A stretch of 64,000 bases of DNA from Bimuria novae-zelandiae CBS 107.79 (taxonomy: Eukaryota; Ascomycota; Dothideomycetes; Pleosporales; Didymosphaeriaceae), in NCBI GenBank assembly GCA_010015655.1, contig ML976680.1, positions 489,797-553,796 on the forward strand, read 5' to 3'. A program made the translations under genes and the position numbers. Shown here piece after piece: positions 45,009-56,340 of the stretch (the stretch's first letter is position 1; each line of letters begins with the position of its first letter). The notes under the pieces were generated by a model, which worked only from the letters and a program-made list of their open reading frames with translations, did not search any database and had not been told where the DNA came from.

Positions 45009-45131
45009 CCAGACGGCTAGGTACAAAGTAGGTATCAGCTACAGCTACTATATTACTTATCCTAGGGTAACACACAGAACTAAGATAATGCCAAATAGAA
45101 CTGTCTTACCCAACCTTGTGCCTACACGACT
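45009..45131 (+). repeat. 122-bp dispersed repeat with motif copy 5 of 8
   Basis: Full-length partner of 25608-25729. The core reads TATTACTTATCCTAGGGTAA and is followed by CACACAGAACTAAGA. It starts 157 bp to the right of the pogo element. Confidence 0.7.
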
Positions 45132-45513
45132 AGACCACGATAGATGGAAACGTATATTTTATTCATATAATGCAAGCTCCTACGGGCGACTCTATTGACT
45201 AAGCAGCTATTCGATTAAAAATTTATACTTCCAGTCTAGTCCGTTAGACAGATTCAGTCTTGTCAATTTCGAACACACAATTGAATTCGCTCATTGCGTT
45301 CCTTACCCCTCGATGAAAATTGAGGAACAATTGGTCATGAAAGCGCGACACTGCTGTTCTGATTCCTATTAGCTGAGAATCTTAGAGGATAAGTTCGCAC
45401 CAATCTAGTCAGGACTTCTTAGAGTCCGACATACAGTACTTCCCACCACAATCAGACTAGACTCAAGCATCGTAACGCTGAAAGATCCAGCGAAGAACAG
45501 TCTCGTACCAAGC
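45132..45513. other. Gene-free stretch
   Basis: A+T-rich 3' flank of the oxidoreductase gene; no feature recognised. Confidence 0.45.
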
Positions 45514-46670
45514 TCAAATGCTGCCCTCCTTAACGACATGTACCACGACCTTCCCCTGACACCGCCCACCCCGCAACCTCTCAAAAGCCTCTTTCGTATC
45601 CTCAAACGCGAACTGCGAATCGATTTCCGTCTTCAACTTGCCCTCTCCCGCCCAATCAGCCAGACGCTGGAAATCTGCATTATCATTCCACGTTAGATAC
45701 GACGCGAACCTCCTCTTTCCTCCACCCAGAAAGCCCGGGAGTATAGTGCGCTTGATTAGAAACAGAGGGAACGGTGCAGCGACCTGCATAAAACACCCCG
45801 CCGGGTTCATAAAATGGTGGCATTGCTCGTAGAGCGAGTCGATAGCGCCGACGTTCTCAATCACAATGTCGTAGAAGCGGCCTTTGTCTTTCGCATCGGC
45901 CTTCAAGGTGTCTAGGACATCGGCCTCGCGGTAGTTTATCACTTCGTCGGCGCCCAAAGCCTTCATGCGCTCCACGTTGGCAGGCCCACAGGTGACGGTG
46001 ACGTGTGCGGCACCGAGCAGCTTTGCGATCTGCAGCGTGTAGCTCCCGACGCCGCCGGAGCCGCCGTTGATGAAGACGCTGGCGCCGGGCTTGATGTTCA
46101 CTTTTTCAAGGGGTTGGAGCCCGGACATGGCGGCCGTGCCTAGAGCGGCGCCCTGGGCGAAGGAGAGACTGTCGGGGAGTTTCACGATGGCGTTGGGTTG
46201 GGCTAGGACGTACTCGGCGAGGGTGCCGCGCTGGTAGGGCCAATCTAGGCGGCCGAGGACTTTGTCGCCGACTTGCAGGGTGGTTGGGGTGCCGGGTGGT
46301 ATGGCTTCGATAACGCCGGAATAGTCAAGGCCGGGGGTTGCGGGCTTCTTGTTGAGGAAGTAGCCAACGACGGGGATGAGAGGCACCTTTTGTTGGTTGT
46401 TAGAGGAGATTCATTGTTTGAAGTCAATTCAGTTGATTCTTCCCATTACCTTGTGGTCTGCTGGGTTTATTGACACGGCATGGCTGGTGGTGTGACGTTA
46501 GTATTGCGGCCAAAATTGAGGAGAGTGACATACACTCTGACTAATATGCAGCAATCCTTTTCTGATTTACATGTTGATGGAGCTTCAAGCCGGGGAATTG
46601 TGTCAAGGGAAAGGTTAGATTCGAAAGGCTCATTCCGGGTCTTGTATTGCCAGGCTCGCATTGTCGCCAT
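45514..46670 (-). CDS. Zinc-type alcohol dehydrogenase / quinone oxidoreductase-like enzyme
   Basis: Exons 46534-46670, 46450-46483 and 45514-46386 (introns 50 and 63 bp) give 347 residues. The second exon is only 34 bp (HAVSINPADHK). Medium-chain dehydrogenase/reductase signatures: N-terminal GroES-like fold with SINPADHK and PGLDYSGVI; GDKVLGR; then a Rossmann domain with INGGSGGVGSYTLQIAKLLG (NADPH-binding) and GADEVINYRE. No catalytic zinc Cys/His set is seen, so an enoyl or quinone reductase acting with NADPH is more likely than a true alcohol dehydrogenase. No biosynthetic cluster around it. Substrate unknown. Confidence 0.9.
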
Positions 46671-47516
46671 CTTATTTACTCAGAATCCTCGGTGTTTGTG
46701 TTAATGTATGTACAAGCAGAGTTGTGATGGAGAAGTTGAAGATACTGAAACTGAAGCAGAACTTTTATCATAGACTACGGACACGAGACTAACCTGAAAT
46801 ACGATGCCAAGGTGGACGGTGGTTATCCATATTGCCATGGTATGGAAATACCTAGAGTCGGTCGCGGGCAATAAATTTGCCCGGCTCTATATGGCAAGCG
46901 AAAGGGATTCGGGCGATACCATGGTAAATTACTTAACTAGGAGATAGCAATCCGATAAAAGAGGGGCCTGATGTTGGTGCGTGTACAAGGCGGAACCTCG
47001 GGTGTGGAAACAAAGAAACCGTGGGTGGACGGCTACCCACGTCAGAGCCTCGTGGATGCATGAACAAGCAAACGGTCGCTGGTTAGCAGTACAGATGGAT
47101 GCAACCCTCCATTCCCAGGCCTTGATACATGTCTTCACCGTGAACCACAGGCTACCCAGTACAGCACCCAGCTAACCCCCCAGGTCAAGGCTGTCGAGGG
47201 CGTGTGTTGTTGCGGGCCCACATTTTTCAGGTCGCGAAGAGCGCGTGGGACGCTAACAACCCCCCACCACTCGCCCAAAACAATTCACGCTGCAATTTTC
47301 CACGCCGCGTCTCTGTCAACCACTGCGCGCACTCGACGGCTTCTGAGGGCTGCAACTTGAGCCTCTCCCTTTGACATATTTCCGCCCACGCGTTGCATAA
47401 AGCCTCCGGCGCAGGCTGCCCCGCCATAGCCGCTACTTAGTCCCTTGCCGCTGTCGACTACTGCATCTGGCGCGAGTCACCGCAACGCACACTGCACACT
47501 CACACACACCGAAAGC
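46671..47516. promoter_or_regulatory. Divergent region, oxidoreductase and PSE1
   Basis: 846 bp between opposite starts. A 66-codon minus-strand frame (47227-47427, beginning MAGQPAPEALCNAWAEICQR) is the only candidate coding unit; it has no recognisable domain and could be chance in this G+C-rich stretch. Confidence 0.4.
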
Positions 47517-50500
47517 ATGGCGACGCTCTCCGAAAACATACACGCTGCCCTTACGAATCTGCTGCGGGGCCTCCAGTCGCCGGACAATGTGGAGCGAACC
47601 GCGGCGGAGCAGCAGTTAAACGAGGAATGGTTCTCTCAGAGCCCCGAGACCCTCATGATGGGTCTGTCTGAGCAAATCGACTTTGCCCCGGACTCGACAG
47701 TGAGCAAGCGAAATTCTGCTCACTATTTCCCGAGCTAACAAAGCTGGCAGACACGCACATTCGCGGCCGTCCTTTTCAGGCGCCAGTCCTCCAAGCCGCG
47801 GAAGAACTCCAACGGACAGACCGCAGACGCTTTCCTGACCCTCAACCAGCCCGATCGGGAAGCAATACGCGGACGCCTGCTGCAATGTCTTGGGAAGGAG
47901 CAGGAAGCCTCGGTGCGGAGCAAGATTGGTGACGCTGTGGCCGAGCTTGCGCGACAACACACAGACGAAGGTACGATTGAGTTTGCTGTACAGCGTGGAG
48001 GCGGATTCCCTGGGGCATGATATGCAGAGAGCACTACGGCCCAATCTATGCTTCTAGCTGTGTGATGCGACAGGCGAGTGCTGACAGGTGCAGGTGTAGC
48101 ATGGCCGGAACTTCTGGGCGCTCTGTTCCAGGCTAGCCAATCCAACGATGCCGGACAGCGCGAGACTGCCTTTAGGATATTCTCCACTACCCCCGGTATC
48201 ATTGAGAAGCAACATGAGGATGTCGTCATAACCGCCTTCAAGGGCGGGTTTGCCGACAGCAGCACTTCGGTACGTCTTTGTAGATTCCACGGAATGTACC
48301 ACGCTCATAAGCTGCTAGGTTCGAATTTCCGCCATGGAAGCCTTTGCTTCATTCTTCCGATCCATCAAGAAGAACGCACAGTCCAAATACTATTCCCTAA
48401 TTCCCGAGATTCTGAACATTTTGCCGCCGATCAAGGATTCGCAGGATGGAGAAGTGCTTACCAAGGCACTGATCTCATTAATCGACTTGGCCGAAGTTGC
48501 GCCCAAAATGTTCAAGCCGTTGTTCAACAACCTCGTGCAGTTTAGCATCTCAGTCATCCAGGATAAGGACCTCGGAGACACTCCCCGTCAGAATGCGCTC
48601 GAGCTCATGGCGACATTCGCAGACTGCTCCCCGCAAATGTGCCGCAAGGACCCAAACTTCACCAACGACATGGTGACTCAGTGCTTATCGCTGATGACCG
48701 ACGTGGGCATTGACGATGATGACGCCGAAGAGTGGAACGACTCGGAGGACCTTGACCAGGACGAGAGCGATTCAAATCATGTCGCTGGAGAGCAATGCAT
48801 GGATCGCCTCGCAAATAAGCTCGGTGGCTCGGCCATCCTCCCTCCCACGTTCAACTGGCTACCGCGAATGATGACCTCCTCAGCATGGCGCGATCGACAT
48901 GCCGCTCTCATGGCCATCTCAGCCATCTCAGAAGGCTGTCGCGAATTGATGGTTGGAGAGCTTGACAAGGTCCTTGAGCTTGTTCTTCCTGCGCTGCGAG
49001 ACCCGCACCCCCGAGTGCGGTGGGCGGGATGCAACGCTGTTGGTCAGATGAGCACCGACTTTGCTGGCACGATGCAGGAGAAATATCACCAAGTCGTCCT
49101 ACCAAACATTATCCCAGTCCTGGAGTCTTCGGAGCCGCGCGTACAGGCACACGCTGCAGCTGCCCTGGTCAACTTCTGTGAGGAAGCCGAAAAGGAGATC
49201 CTGGCGCCGTATCTTGATCAATTATTGAACCACCTCCTCATGTTGCTTCAGAGCCCGAAGCGGTTCGTCCAAGAGCAAGCCTTGTCAACAATTGCTACCG
49301 TTGCCGACTCCGCCGAGCAGGCCTTTTCTACATACTATAATACCCTCATGCCCCTGCTTTTCAACGTCCTCAATGAGGAGCAGTCCAAAGAGTACCGGCT
49401 GCTTCGAGCCAAGGCTATGGAATGTGCTACGCTCATTGCGCTCGCGGTCGGCAAAGAGCGCATGGGTGGCGATGCGCTGTCGCTCGTCCAGTTACTCGGT
49501 CGCATCCAGAATAGTGTTTCCGAACCAGACGATCCGCAAGCTTCCTATTTGCTTCACTGCTGGGGACGCATGTGTCGTGTGCTTGGCAAGGAGTTTGTGC
49601 CCTTCCTGGCAGGTGTCATTCCGCCATTAACCGAGCTCGCCGCTGCGAAGGCCGACATCCAGCTCCTGGACGACGAGGACCAGGTCGCACAGGTCCAAGA
49701 GGAGGAAGGCTGGGAGCTCGTACCGGTCAAGGGCAAGATTCTCGGTATCAAGACTAGCACATTGGACGACAAACACATGGCCACGGAGCTTATTGTCATC
49801 TACGCGCAGGTACTAGAGGAGGCTTTCGAGCCGTACGTCAATGACATCATGGACAAGATTGCTCTACCTGGACTGGCTTTCTTCTTCCACGACCCCGTAC
49901 GAGTGGCATGCGCGAAGTGCGTGCCGGCTTTGCTCACCGCTTACAAGAAAGCACACGGGCCTGAGTCGATTCAACTTGGTCAGCTCTGGGAGCGAACCGT
50001 TGAGCGTGTGCTGGAGGTACTGAGCACGGAGCCCGCCATCGACACACTTGCAGAGATGTATCAGTGCTTCTACGAGTGCCTAGAATGCATTGGCAAGAAC
50101 TCGCTAACCAGCACGCACATGGACACATTCATCAAATCGGCACGTAGCGTACTGGAAGATTATCAGGAACGCGTGAAGGAGCGTCTGAACGAGCAGGCTG
50201 AGAATGAGGATGGTGAAGAAATCAATGAGGACACCCTTTTCGCAATCGAAGATGACCAGACACTACTCTCCGACATGAACAAGGCTTTTCACACCATCTT
50301 CAAGAACATGGGCACCGCTTTCCTGCCGCACTGGGAACAGCTCATGGACTTTTACAAGATCTCAGCGACCAACCAGGACCCGACACAGCGCCAGTGGGCA
50401 ATTTGCATATTCGACGATGTTCTAGAGTTCTGCGGACCGCAGTCGTGGACCTACAACGAGCAGATTATGCAGCCACTCGTCGCTGGCATGCAAGATGACG

Positions 50501-51151
50501 TGCCTGCCAACCGTCAAGCAGCCGCGTACGGTGTCGGTGTCGCTGCTCACAAAGGTGGTGAGCCATGGTCAGATTTCGCGGCAGCCAGCCTCCCCACGCT
50601 TTTCCAAATTACACAGCGACCGAATGCCCGTACAGACGATGATGTTTTCGCCACTGAGAACGCTTGCGCGAGTATCGCGAAGGTGCTGCACTACAACGCT
50701 GGCAAGGTGCAGAACTGGCAGGATGTAGCCACCGCGTGGGTGGACACGCTCCCCGTGACCAACGACGAAGAAGCCGCACCTCATGCCTATGCTTTCCTGG
50801 CCCAGCTCATTGAGCAGTAAGTCACCCCTCCCCTCCCATCACAGCCCAACTCCTCAACACCTCATGCTTGATGATCATGTCACCCAACCCGTGATAACGA
50901 GCTCATCAAATATCTGCTGCACTACATGTACTCAACTTTGCAGACAAAACCCCGCCGTCCTTTCCAATCCCGCCAAACCCTTCGTCGCCGTCGTCCAAGC
51001 CCTCGAAGCCGAGACGCTCCAGGGCAAAATCGCCCAGCACGTCGTCGCCGCCGTAAAAGCTCTCGTGCAAGCCACAAACACCAATCTCGCCCAAGTCGCT
51101 GCCTCTCTCACCCCCGAGCAGCAGCGCACCGTGCAAGTCTACTTTAGCTAG
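47517..51151 (+). CDS. PSE1: Importin beta, Pse1/Kap121 (IPO5) type
   Basis: Five exons (47517-47699, 47751-47970, 48094-48269, 48319-50816, 50944-51151) with introns of 51, 123, 49 and 127 bp give 1094 residues, the usual size for Kap121. This karyopherin imports ribosomal proteins, histones and other cargo through nuclear pores under Ran control. The protein is made of HEAT repeats, e.g. LPALRDPHPRVRWAGCNAVG and IPVLESSEPRVQAHAAAALV. An acidic insertion (DDDDAEEWNDSEDLDQDESD) lies in the mid N-terminal half, and the N-terminus (LRGLQSPDNVERTAAEQQLN) is the importin-beta N-terminal type. The last donor is GCA-GTAAGTC, hidden as an apparent TAA. Exon 3 could start 9 bases earlier. Confidence 0.95.
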
Positions 51152-51899
51152 ATACTGGGTAGCTCTCTGAAGGTTGCGCATGAAGACGAGGAGTTTTCAT
51201 TTGAGACGTGCAACGTGTTTGGCGAGGCTTGGTAAGTTAGAGGGTTTTCCTTTGTATTGGCACAGATTCCCCCTTGGTGTTTGTTTTGGGCTCGGGTTTG
51301 GGAGTAGGAGTAGGAGCAGGGAGGGTACCCCCGTTGATGTAGCATCATGATGCGATAGACTGGAATGGATGGCGTGAAATGCAATGCATGTTCTGTGTTA
51401 TTTCAGAATGAGCGCTGGTGGGCGGGTTTTATGCATCCTCAATCAAGCTTTGATTCTTCTACGAGCAAGCCGTCTGCTTCTGCATGGCGGACGTATATTG
51501 CTAGATGATTGCGTATCATTTCCCTCCCATTCTTTTCCTTCATTTAAGAGAGATGGCGCCTACATTATGTTTTTTTTTTTTTTTTTTACCTCCCTTATCA
51601 TATCACAAAACTGCGTGCTGTCCATGTAGTATGAAGAGGCAAGGAAAACATATCTCCAATGCGCCCGTGGAGTGACGGATCCAAATCAATCGTAAACATT
51701 TGTTCATGCTGACTATATAATGTTGCTTTCTCCAAGATGCCCATCCATCCGTGAACGCCGGGTAGTCTTCCCGCCAGAACGCGCTATGCCGCAAACACAA
51801 GACCTCGTATACGCCAAACGCGCGCCAGAATACATAAAGGCTCAGGCACCACCATACCTCGTGCGGTAGAGACTCCGCACCCCAACAGGGTCGTCTGTT
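51152..51899. other. Intergenic region between convergent PSE1 and VPS4
   Basis: Holds an 18-base T run (51570-51587) and no coding features. 3' flanks only. Confidence 0.5.
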
Positions 51900-53517
51900 C
51901 TACGCACCCTCGCTGCCAAACTCCTGTGTCCATTCGGAGTTCCGGTTGAGGTCCTCCTTGCTCACAGTAGGCCGGGATGCCTTGATGGCCTTGACGAAGT
52001 CCTTTACGCGGAGGGGTGGTTCGGCTAGTTGGGCGCCGTCCAGGTCGGTCCAGGACATCTCCTTTGCTTCGGGGTCACCGGGTGAGCAGGGCGTCCATTG
52101 CTGTAGGCCGTCTACGACGCCAGCCTGAGCAGATGTTAGCGACTATCAAAAACATGATCCAGTGTTACCTCGGGTGGGTAGCACAAAGTCAAGAAGGGAA
52201 AGTATGCGTACAGGCTTGTAATGTGTAGCCGTCTGAATGAGCCTCACCGGCTGCATGAGCGCATCCTGTACCGCGATACTGATATCACTACCAGAGTATC
52301 CCTCGCTCAGCTCGCCCAACTTTCGGAAGTCGGCCTGCGTGAGCTCGCACGGTGTGCTGCCAACCGCAAGCTCAAACATCTTTATTCGCGCAGGAAGATC
52401 GGGCAAGCTGATGTGGACTCTCCGCTGGAAACGACGACGGATAGCGGCGTCGAGTTGCCACGGGATGTTGGTTGCGCCGAGAATCAGAACGCCGCGGGAG
52501 TCTTTGCCTACACCGTCCATCTGCACGAGGAGTTCGGTCTTGATACGGCGCGATGCTTCGGACTCGCCCTCGCCACGTGGGCCGCAGAGGGCGTCGATTT
52601 CATCGATGAAGATAATTGAAGGCTTGTTCTCACGCGCCATGTTGAACAGTTGCTTGACCAATCTGTGATCTGTCAGTCGCCGCCAGTCTAATGAAGCGGA
52701 GCACCATACCGTTCTGACTCTCCCATCCATTTGCTCACCAAGTCGGAACTTGAAACGCTGAAGAAGGTGCTGTTCGCCTCGGTCGCCACGGCCTTGGCCA
52801 GGTAACTCTTACCTGTACCAGGTGGCCCGTAGAGTAATATGCCCTTCCAGGGTTGCCGCTTGCCAGTGAACAGATGCGGGAACTTGATTGGTAATATGAC
52901 GGCCTCCTTCAGAGATTCTTTTGCGCCTTCGAGACCTGCGACATCTTCCCATCGAATGTTGGGCTTCTCGGTGAGGATAGCGCCAGCGAGTGCGCCGCGG
53001 AGCTTCTTCGAGTCGGCGTCTTGTTCTTCCTCATCGCTACAATAGTCTTAGCCCAGTATAAGGAAAGTGTACGGTATTGAGTACGTACTTTCCACTCTTG
53101 CCACTCCCTCCTGCTGCCTTGCCGTTCGCGCCCATGGCTGAAGGTTTCTTGCGATTCGCATCGTCGTTCTGGTTGAGATGTGTCTTGAGTTTCTCCGCGC
53201 GCTCCATGTACTCGGCGACCTTTCCCCGTATCATCTCTTTGGACTTCTGGTTCTTCTCCCCTGTGGACGGTCAGTATAAAGGCGGTGAGGATACGCCTGC
53301 GAACACGGCGTCAACAATGGAAGCGCATACATTTTAGGGCAAGCATGAACAGCTCAACTGAATACTGTCAGTATATATTCGCCTGGCATGAACAATTCTT
53401 GAACATACGAGCGCTGTAATACTGTTGATATGCCTTCTCATAGTCGCCTGCCGTGTCTGTCTCGATTGCCTTCTTGACCGACTCGATGGCGCGGCCCAGG
53501 AAGTCCGCGTTGCTCAT
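51900..53517 (-). CDS. VPS4: Vps4 AAA ATPase
   Basis: Six exons (53409-53517, 53331-53357, 53089-53260, 52710-53036, 52212-52662, 51900-52124; introns 47-87 bp) encode 436 residues, matching the family length. Vps4 disassembles ESCRT-III at endosomes. Domains in order: MIT at 1-75 ([18 protein letters not shown], then [20 protein letters not shown]); linker; AAA module with Walker A GPPGTGKS (173-180), Walker B IIFIDEID (Asp232, Glu233), sensor GATNIPW and arginine fingers in AIRRRFQRR; beta domain; C-terminal helix. The second exon is only 27 bp. The Vps4-typical [11 protein letters not shown] follows the last intron. Divergent from prefoldin 6; motif copy 6 lies 60-87 bp upstream of this start. 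Confidence 0.97.
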
Positions 53518-54072
53518 TGTGTATCCTGGCACTACGTAGAGGGTTGGAGGACCGAAATTGCTGGTATAGTCGGCGTCTGTATTGCCTATCCTGGGGTTAC
53601 ACAGCAAAGTTGATTCGTGGAAGGCGCGGGGCAGAGCGACGATATCAGCGGCGTGTTTGCGCGGCACGGGCGGAGATGTAGGAGATCGAGCTGATTCGGC
53701 TTCGAGGAGGGTCGCGTGAAGTGAGAGGCAGTCGCGGCTGGCTCGTACGTGCAGGTGGGTGAATCTGGGCTGGAGGCGGGCGATGGTGTCGGTACCAGAG
53801 AGCGTTACTAGGCAAGATCCCTCACCCCGCATGCGCGCTAGTGACATGTCGTCGGTCGCAACTATTCCACCCCACGCAACGCCGGAGCGCGCGACAAAAC
53901 TTACAACAGTTGGCCACCTCATTGCGTACCTCGGAATTGCTTGATCAGCGTTCTGAATCCTGTCATTTGTGTTGCTTTATTACGCAATTTCCTCATTACT
54001 TCCGATACTTTCACCGGTACTTCTGGACCACGCAACGGTAACACAGCGAAAACCTTTGAAAGCTTCCAAGCT
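53518..54072. promoter_or_regulatory. Divergent promoter region, VPS4 and prefoldin 6
   Basis: 555 bp between opposite start codons. The only distinctive element is motif copy 6 at 53577-53604. A minus-strand frame extends from VPS4 exon 1 upstream to 53922 but precedes the conserved MSNADF start and is untranslated or chance. Confidence 0.6.
53577..53604 (+). repeat. Dispersed motif, copy 6 of 8, upstream of VPS4
   Basis: Reads CTGTATTGCCTATCCTGGGG then TTACACAG. The 20 bases starting CTATCCTGGGG match copy 8 at nearly every position. It is preceded by AGTCGGCGTC, which also precedes copy 7 (AGTCGGCGTG), so shared sequence begins upstream of the core in these two. Confidence 0.65.
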
Positions 54073-54648
54073 ATGGGCGACGTGCAGAAGAAGCTGCAGG
54101 AGCTCTCCGAGAGCTACCAAAAGCTCCAGGGCGGTGCGCTTTCCTCCTAAGTTTCTCAAAATAACGCTGATTCCCTTTAGCGCTTTCCACGAGCGTCGAA
54201 GCGCGCCAGAAGCTCGAGTCGCAGCAACAGGAGAACTCCACCGTCAAAAAGGTCCGCGAATCGAAGACCGATGAAGATCACGTTCTGATCAGGGTTTAGG
54301 AATTCGACCTCCTCGACGACGATGCGACCATCTACAAGCAGATCGGCCCGGTGCTCTTGAAGCAGGACAAGACTGAAGCTGTCATGTCGGTCAACGGACG
54401 TCTCGAGTTTATCACTAAGGAGATGTGCGTAAATATATCAACCTAAACGAAAGACAAAGCTGACGGTCCACACCCGGTAGCTCACGGATAGAGAAGCAGA
54501 TTAAGGACATCCAGGACAAGAGCGAGAAGGTCAAGATGGATGTAAGACTGCAATATCCTACATCGCGATCTCTATGGTGCTAACCCATTGTCAGATCATG
54601 CAGATACAAACAGCAGCGCAGCAATCGCAGGAGGCAGCCGCAGCATAA
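54073..54648 (+). CDS. PFD6: Prefoldin subunit 6 (beta type)
   Basis: Five exons (54073-54133, 54181-54251, 54300-54424, 54481-54541, 54595-54648) with introns of 47, 48, 56 and 53 bp yield 123 residues. Prefoldin captures nascent actin and tubulin for the CCT chaperonin. Two long coiled-coil helices flank a beta hairpin: MGDVQKKLQELSESYQKLQG start, KEFDLLDDDATIYKQIGPVL and LKQDKTEAV hairpin region, then RIEKQIKDIQDKSEKVK. The second intron uses donor GTCCGC, a rare form, and the third GTGCGT; both are required for a continuous frame. Confidence 0.9.
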
Positions 54649-54890
54649 TATGGAGTCAAGATAACGGACAATCACGAAATGATACCCCAAGCTGATCCAT
54701 CATCATAGCACCGCCGCCTCTTGTACACAACCTTACTTCGCCCTACTCATAGTCATGATTTTCCGTGGTGTGACGGTGGTACCCATAAAACAAACCTGTC
54801 ATCACCGTCATCACGTGCCTCCTCCGTCCTCTCGCTACCTTCCCCTGCTCCTGCGCCCGAAGATCCACTTGCGCCCTCATGCGCCCCCTG

Positions 54891-55265
54891 TCACCGCGGC
54901 TCCTCCCTGGATATTTCCAGCACTATCTCGGCCATTCCCCCCACCACCCTCAACTCGCACTCTCTAAGCCTGTCCAACTCTTTCTCCTGCCTGTCTAGCA
55001 TCTTTAAAAGGTCTTTTGTAGCCATTATTGCAGTCAGGGCATTGCTCAGTTTGCGGGTCTTCACTAGGGTCGGTTCGTTGCCTTCATTAAACGCTTTGTT
55101 CAGGAAAATATAACTGGTCACTTGTTGTCCAAGCTTAATGGCAACCTCTCTATCCTGGTTTATGCGGTGCTTGTGCGCATTGTGGCGGTCTGTGTGCTGG
55201 GCGATGGCGATTTCGAAGTCGGAGAGGGACTCGAGGACTTGGTCGGTATATTGGAGATTTGACAT
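54891..55265 (-). CDS. Small coiled-coil protein, hypothetical
   Basis: A single-exon frame of 124 residues starting MSNLQYTDQVLESLSDFEIA. It is helical throughout, with heptad-like LLKMLDRQEKELDRLRECEL near the C-terminus. No signal peptide or domain. Arranged tail-to-tail with prefoldin 6, about 240 bp apart. It may be a fungal-specific subunit of a larger complex, but no family is recognised. Confidence 0.6.
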   Translation of the reverse strand: MSNLQYTDQVLESLSDFEIAIAQHTDRHNAHKHRINQDREVAIKLGQQVTSYIFLNKAFNEGNEPTLVKTRKLSNALTAIMATKDLLKMLDRQEKELDRLRECELRVVGGMAEIVLEISREEPR

Positions 55266-56340
55266 GGTCTGTATGTATTGGAATTACACGAGCCCGACGG
55301 AGTGTGCCACTTGATGACTAGAAGACTTAATCAATGTCTAGACTTAGTCTTTATATAAGTGACGCAAGGTTTGGTGAGGGAGTGTTTGCCGTGGTCAGAT
55401 GCACATATGGCAAAGCTAGCAGTACTTTCTCGTGGCGGAGGCAAGCGGTTGCTACTACGGTTTCTAATAGGCCATATGAATCCGTTGGAAGGCCAATATG
55501 GACTCTACACCATCCGTGTCTGTATGCCAATTGTTTTCCAGTAGCGTACTAACTTCCTGCTCGCCAACATCATAAGCTCATACTATCGTGCTTCGTCTCC
55601 TTGTTCCCTTCGCTGTATCCTTGATCACTTTCTTTGCCTCGTCGGCTTCTCCAGCGATGATACTCAGCCTTGATAAAGCCTATCATGATCGATCATAGCT
55701 GTAGGACCAAAGCATAGCTATTCAGATTCTGGATTTCAGCTCCATTCACAGCGGTCATATACTGTTGTGTGAATAACACCTTCCACATACGATCATAGGA
55801 GACTGAAAACTAGTTTTCTTCTCCGCTCCGCCAGATCTCATTTAGCCCACATTACAGCAGTCAGGATATCGTAGCGCCAGGATGCAGAAATTTTAAAGCG
55901 GCGACATTTACAGATGCTGATTCGTCGCGACTCTCCCCTCAACGTCTCAAATCGGTGAGCGGGGCCTACGCGACACCATCAACCGATATCTGGCCACCTG
56001 GTCTCTGGAATCAGAGACGGCGTGCAGGAATGCGCTTATCACGCTGCTGTGCGCTAGAGCTTCCGCGTCCGCGTCCGAGCGCGAGTGTGTCAAACTGGCG
56101 AGGCGATATACACAGCACTCATAGCTGGTGAACGTCTACGTTATCTTTGGGGCTTCTGCAGGTCAGCCCAAAGCGGTATAGCGCCGGACCTTTGGACATG
56201 GAAATGTAAATGGAGGTGGATTTGGGGGCTGCGGCCACCCTGAAACACTGATCAATCCCCGAAAGTGCACATGTTGCAGCAGTTCTCCAGTTATCGGTGC
56301 TATGCAAAATACCGTCCCGACCCACTCTGGGCGCTTGTTA
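55266..56340. other. Gene-free stretch, possible exon fragment
   Basis: About 1.1 kb. A stop-bounded plus-strand frame without ATG (about 55921-56121) gives ERGLRDTINRYLATWSLESE and ends in a Cys/Ala/Ser-rich run; it might be an exon or remnant. No domain seen. Confidence 0.35.

Noticed and set aside
47227..47427. 66-codon minus-strand ORF upstream of PSE1
   Set aside because: Reasonable composition but no domain, no splice evidence and G+C-rich context; left as a note in the intergenic entry.
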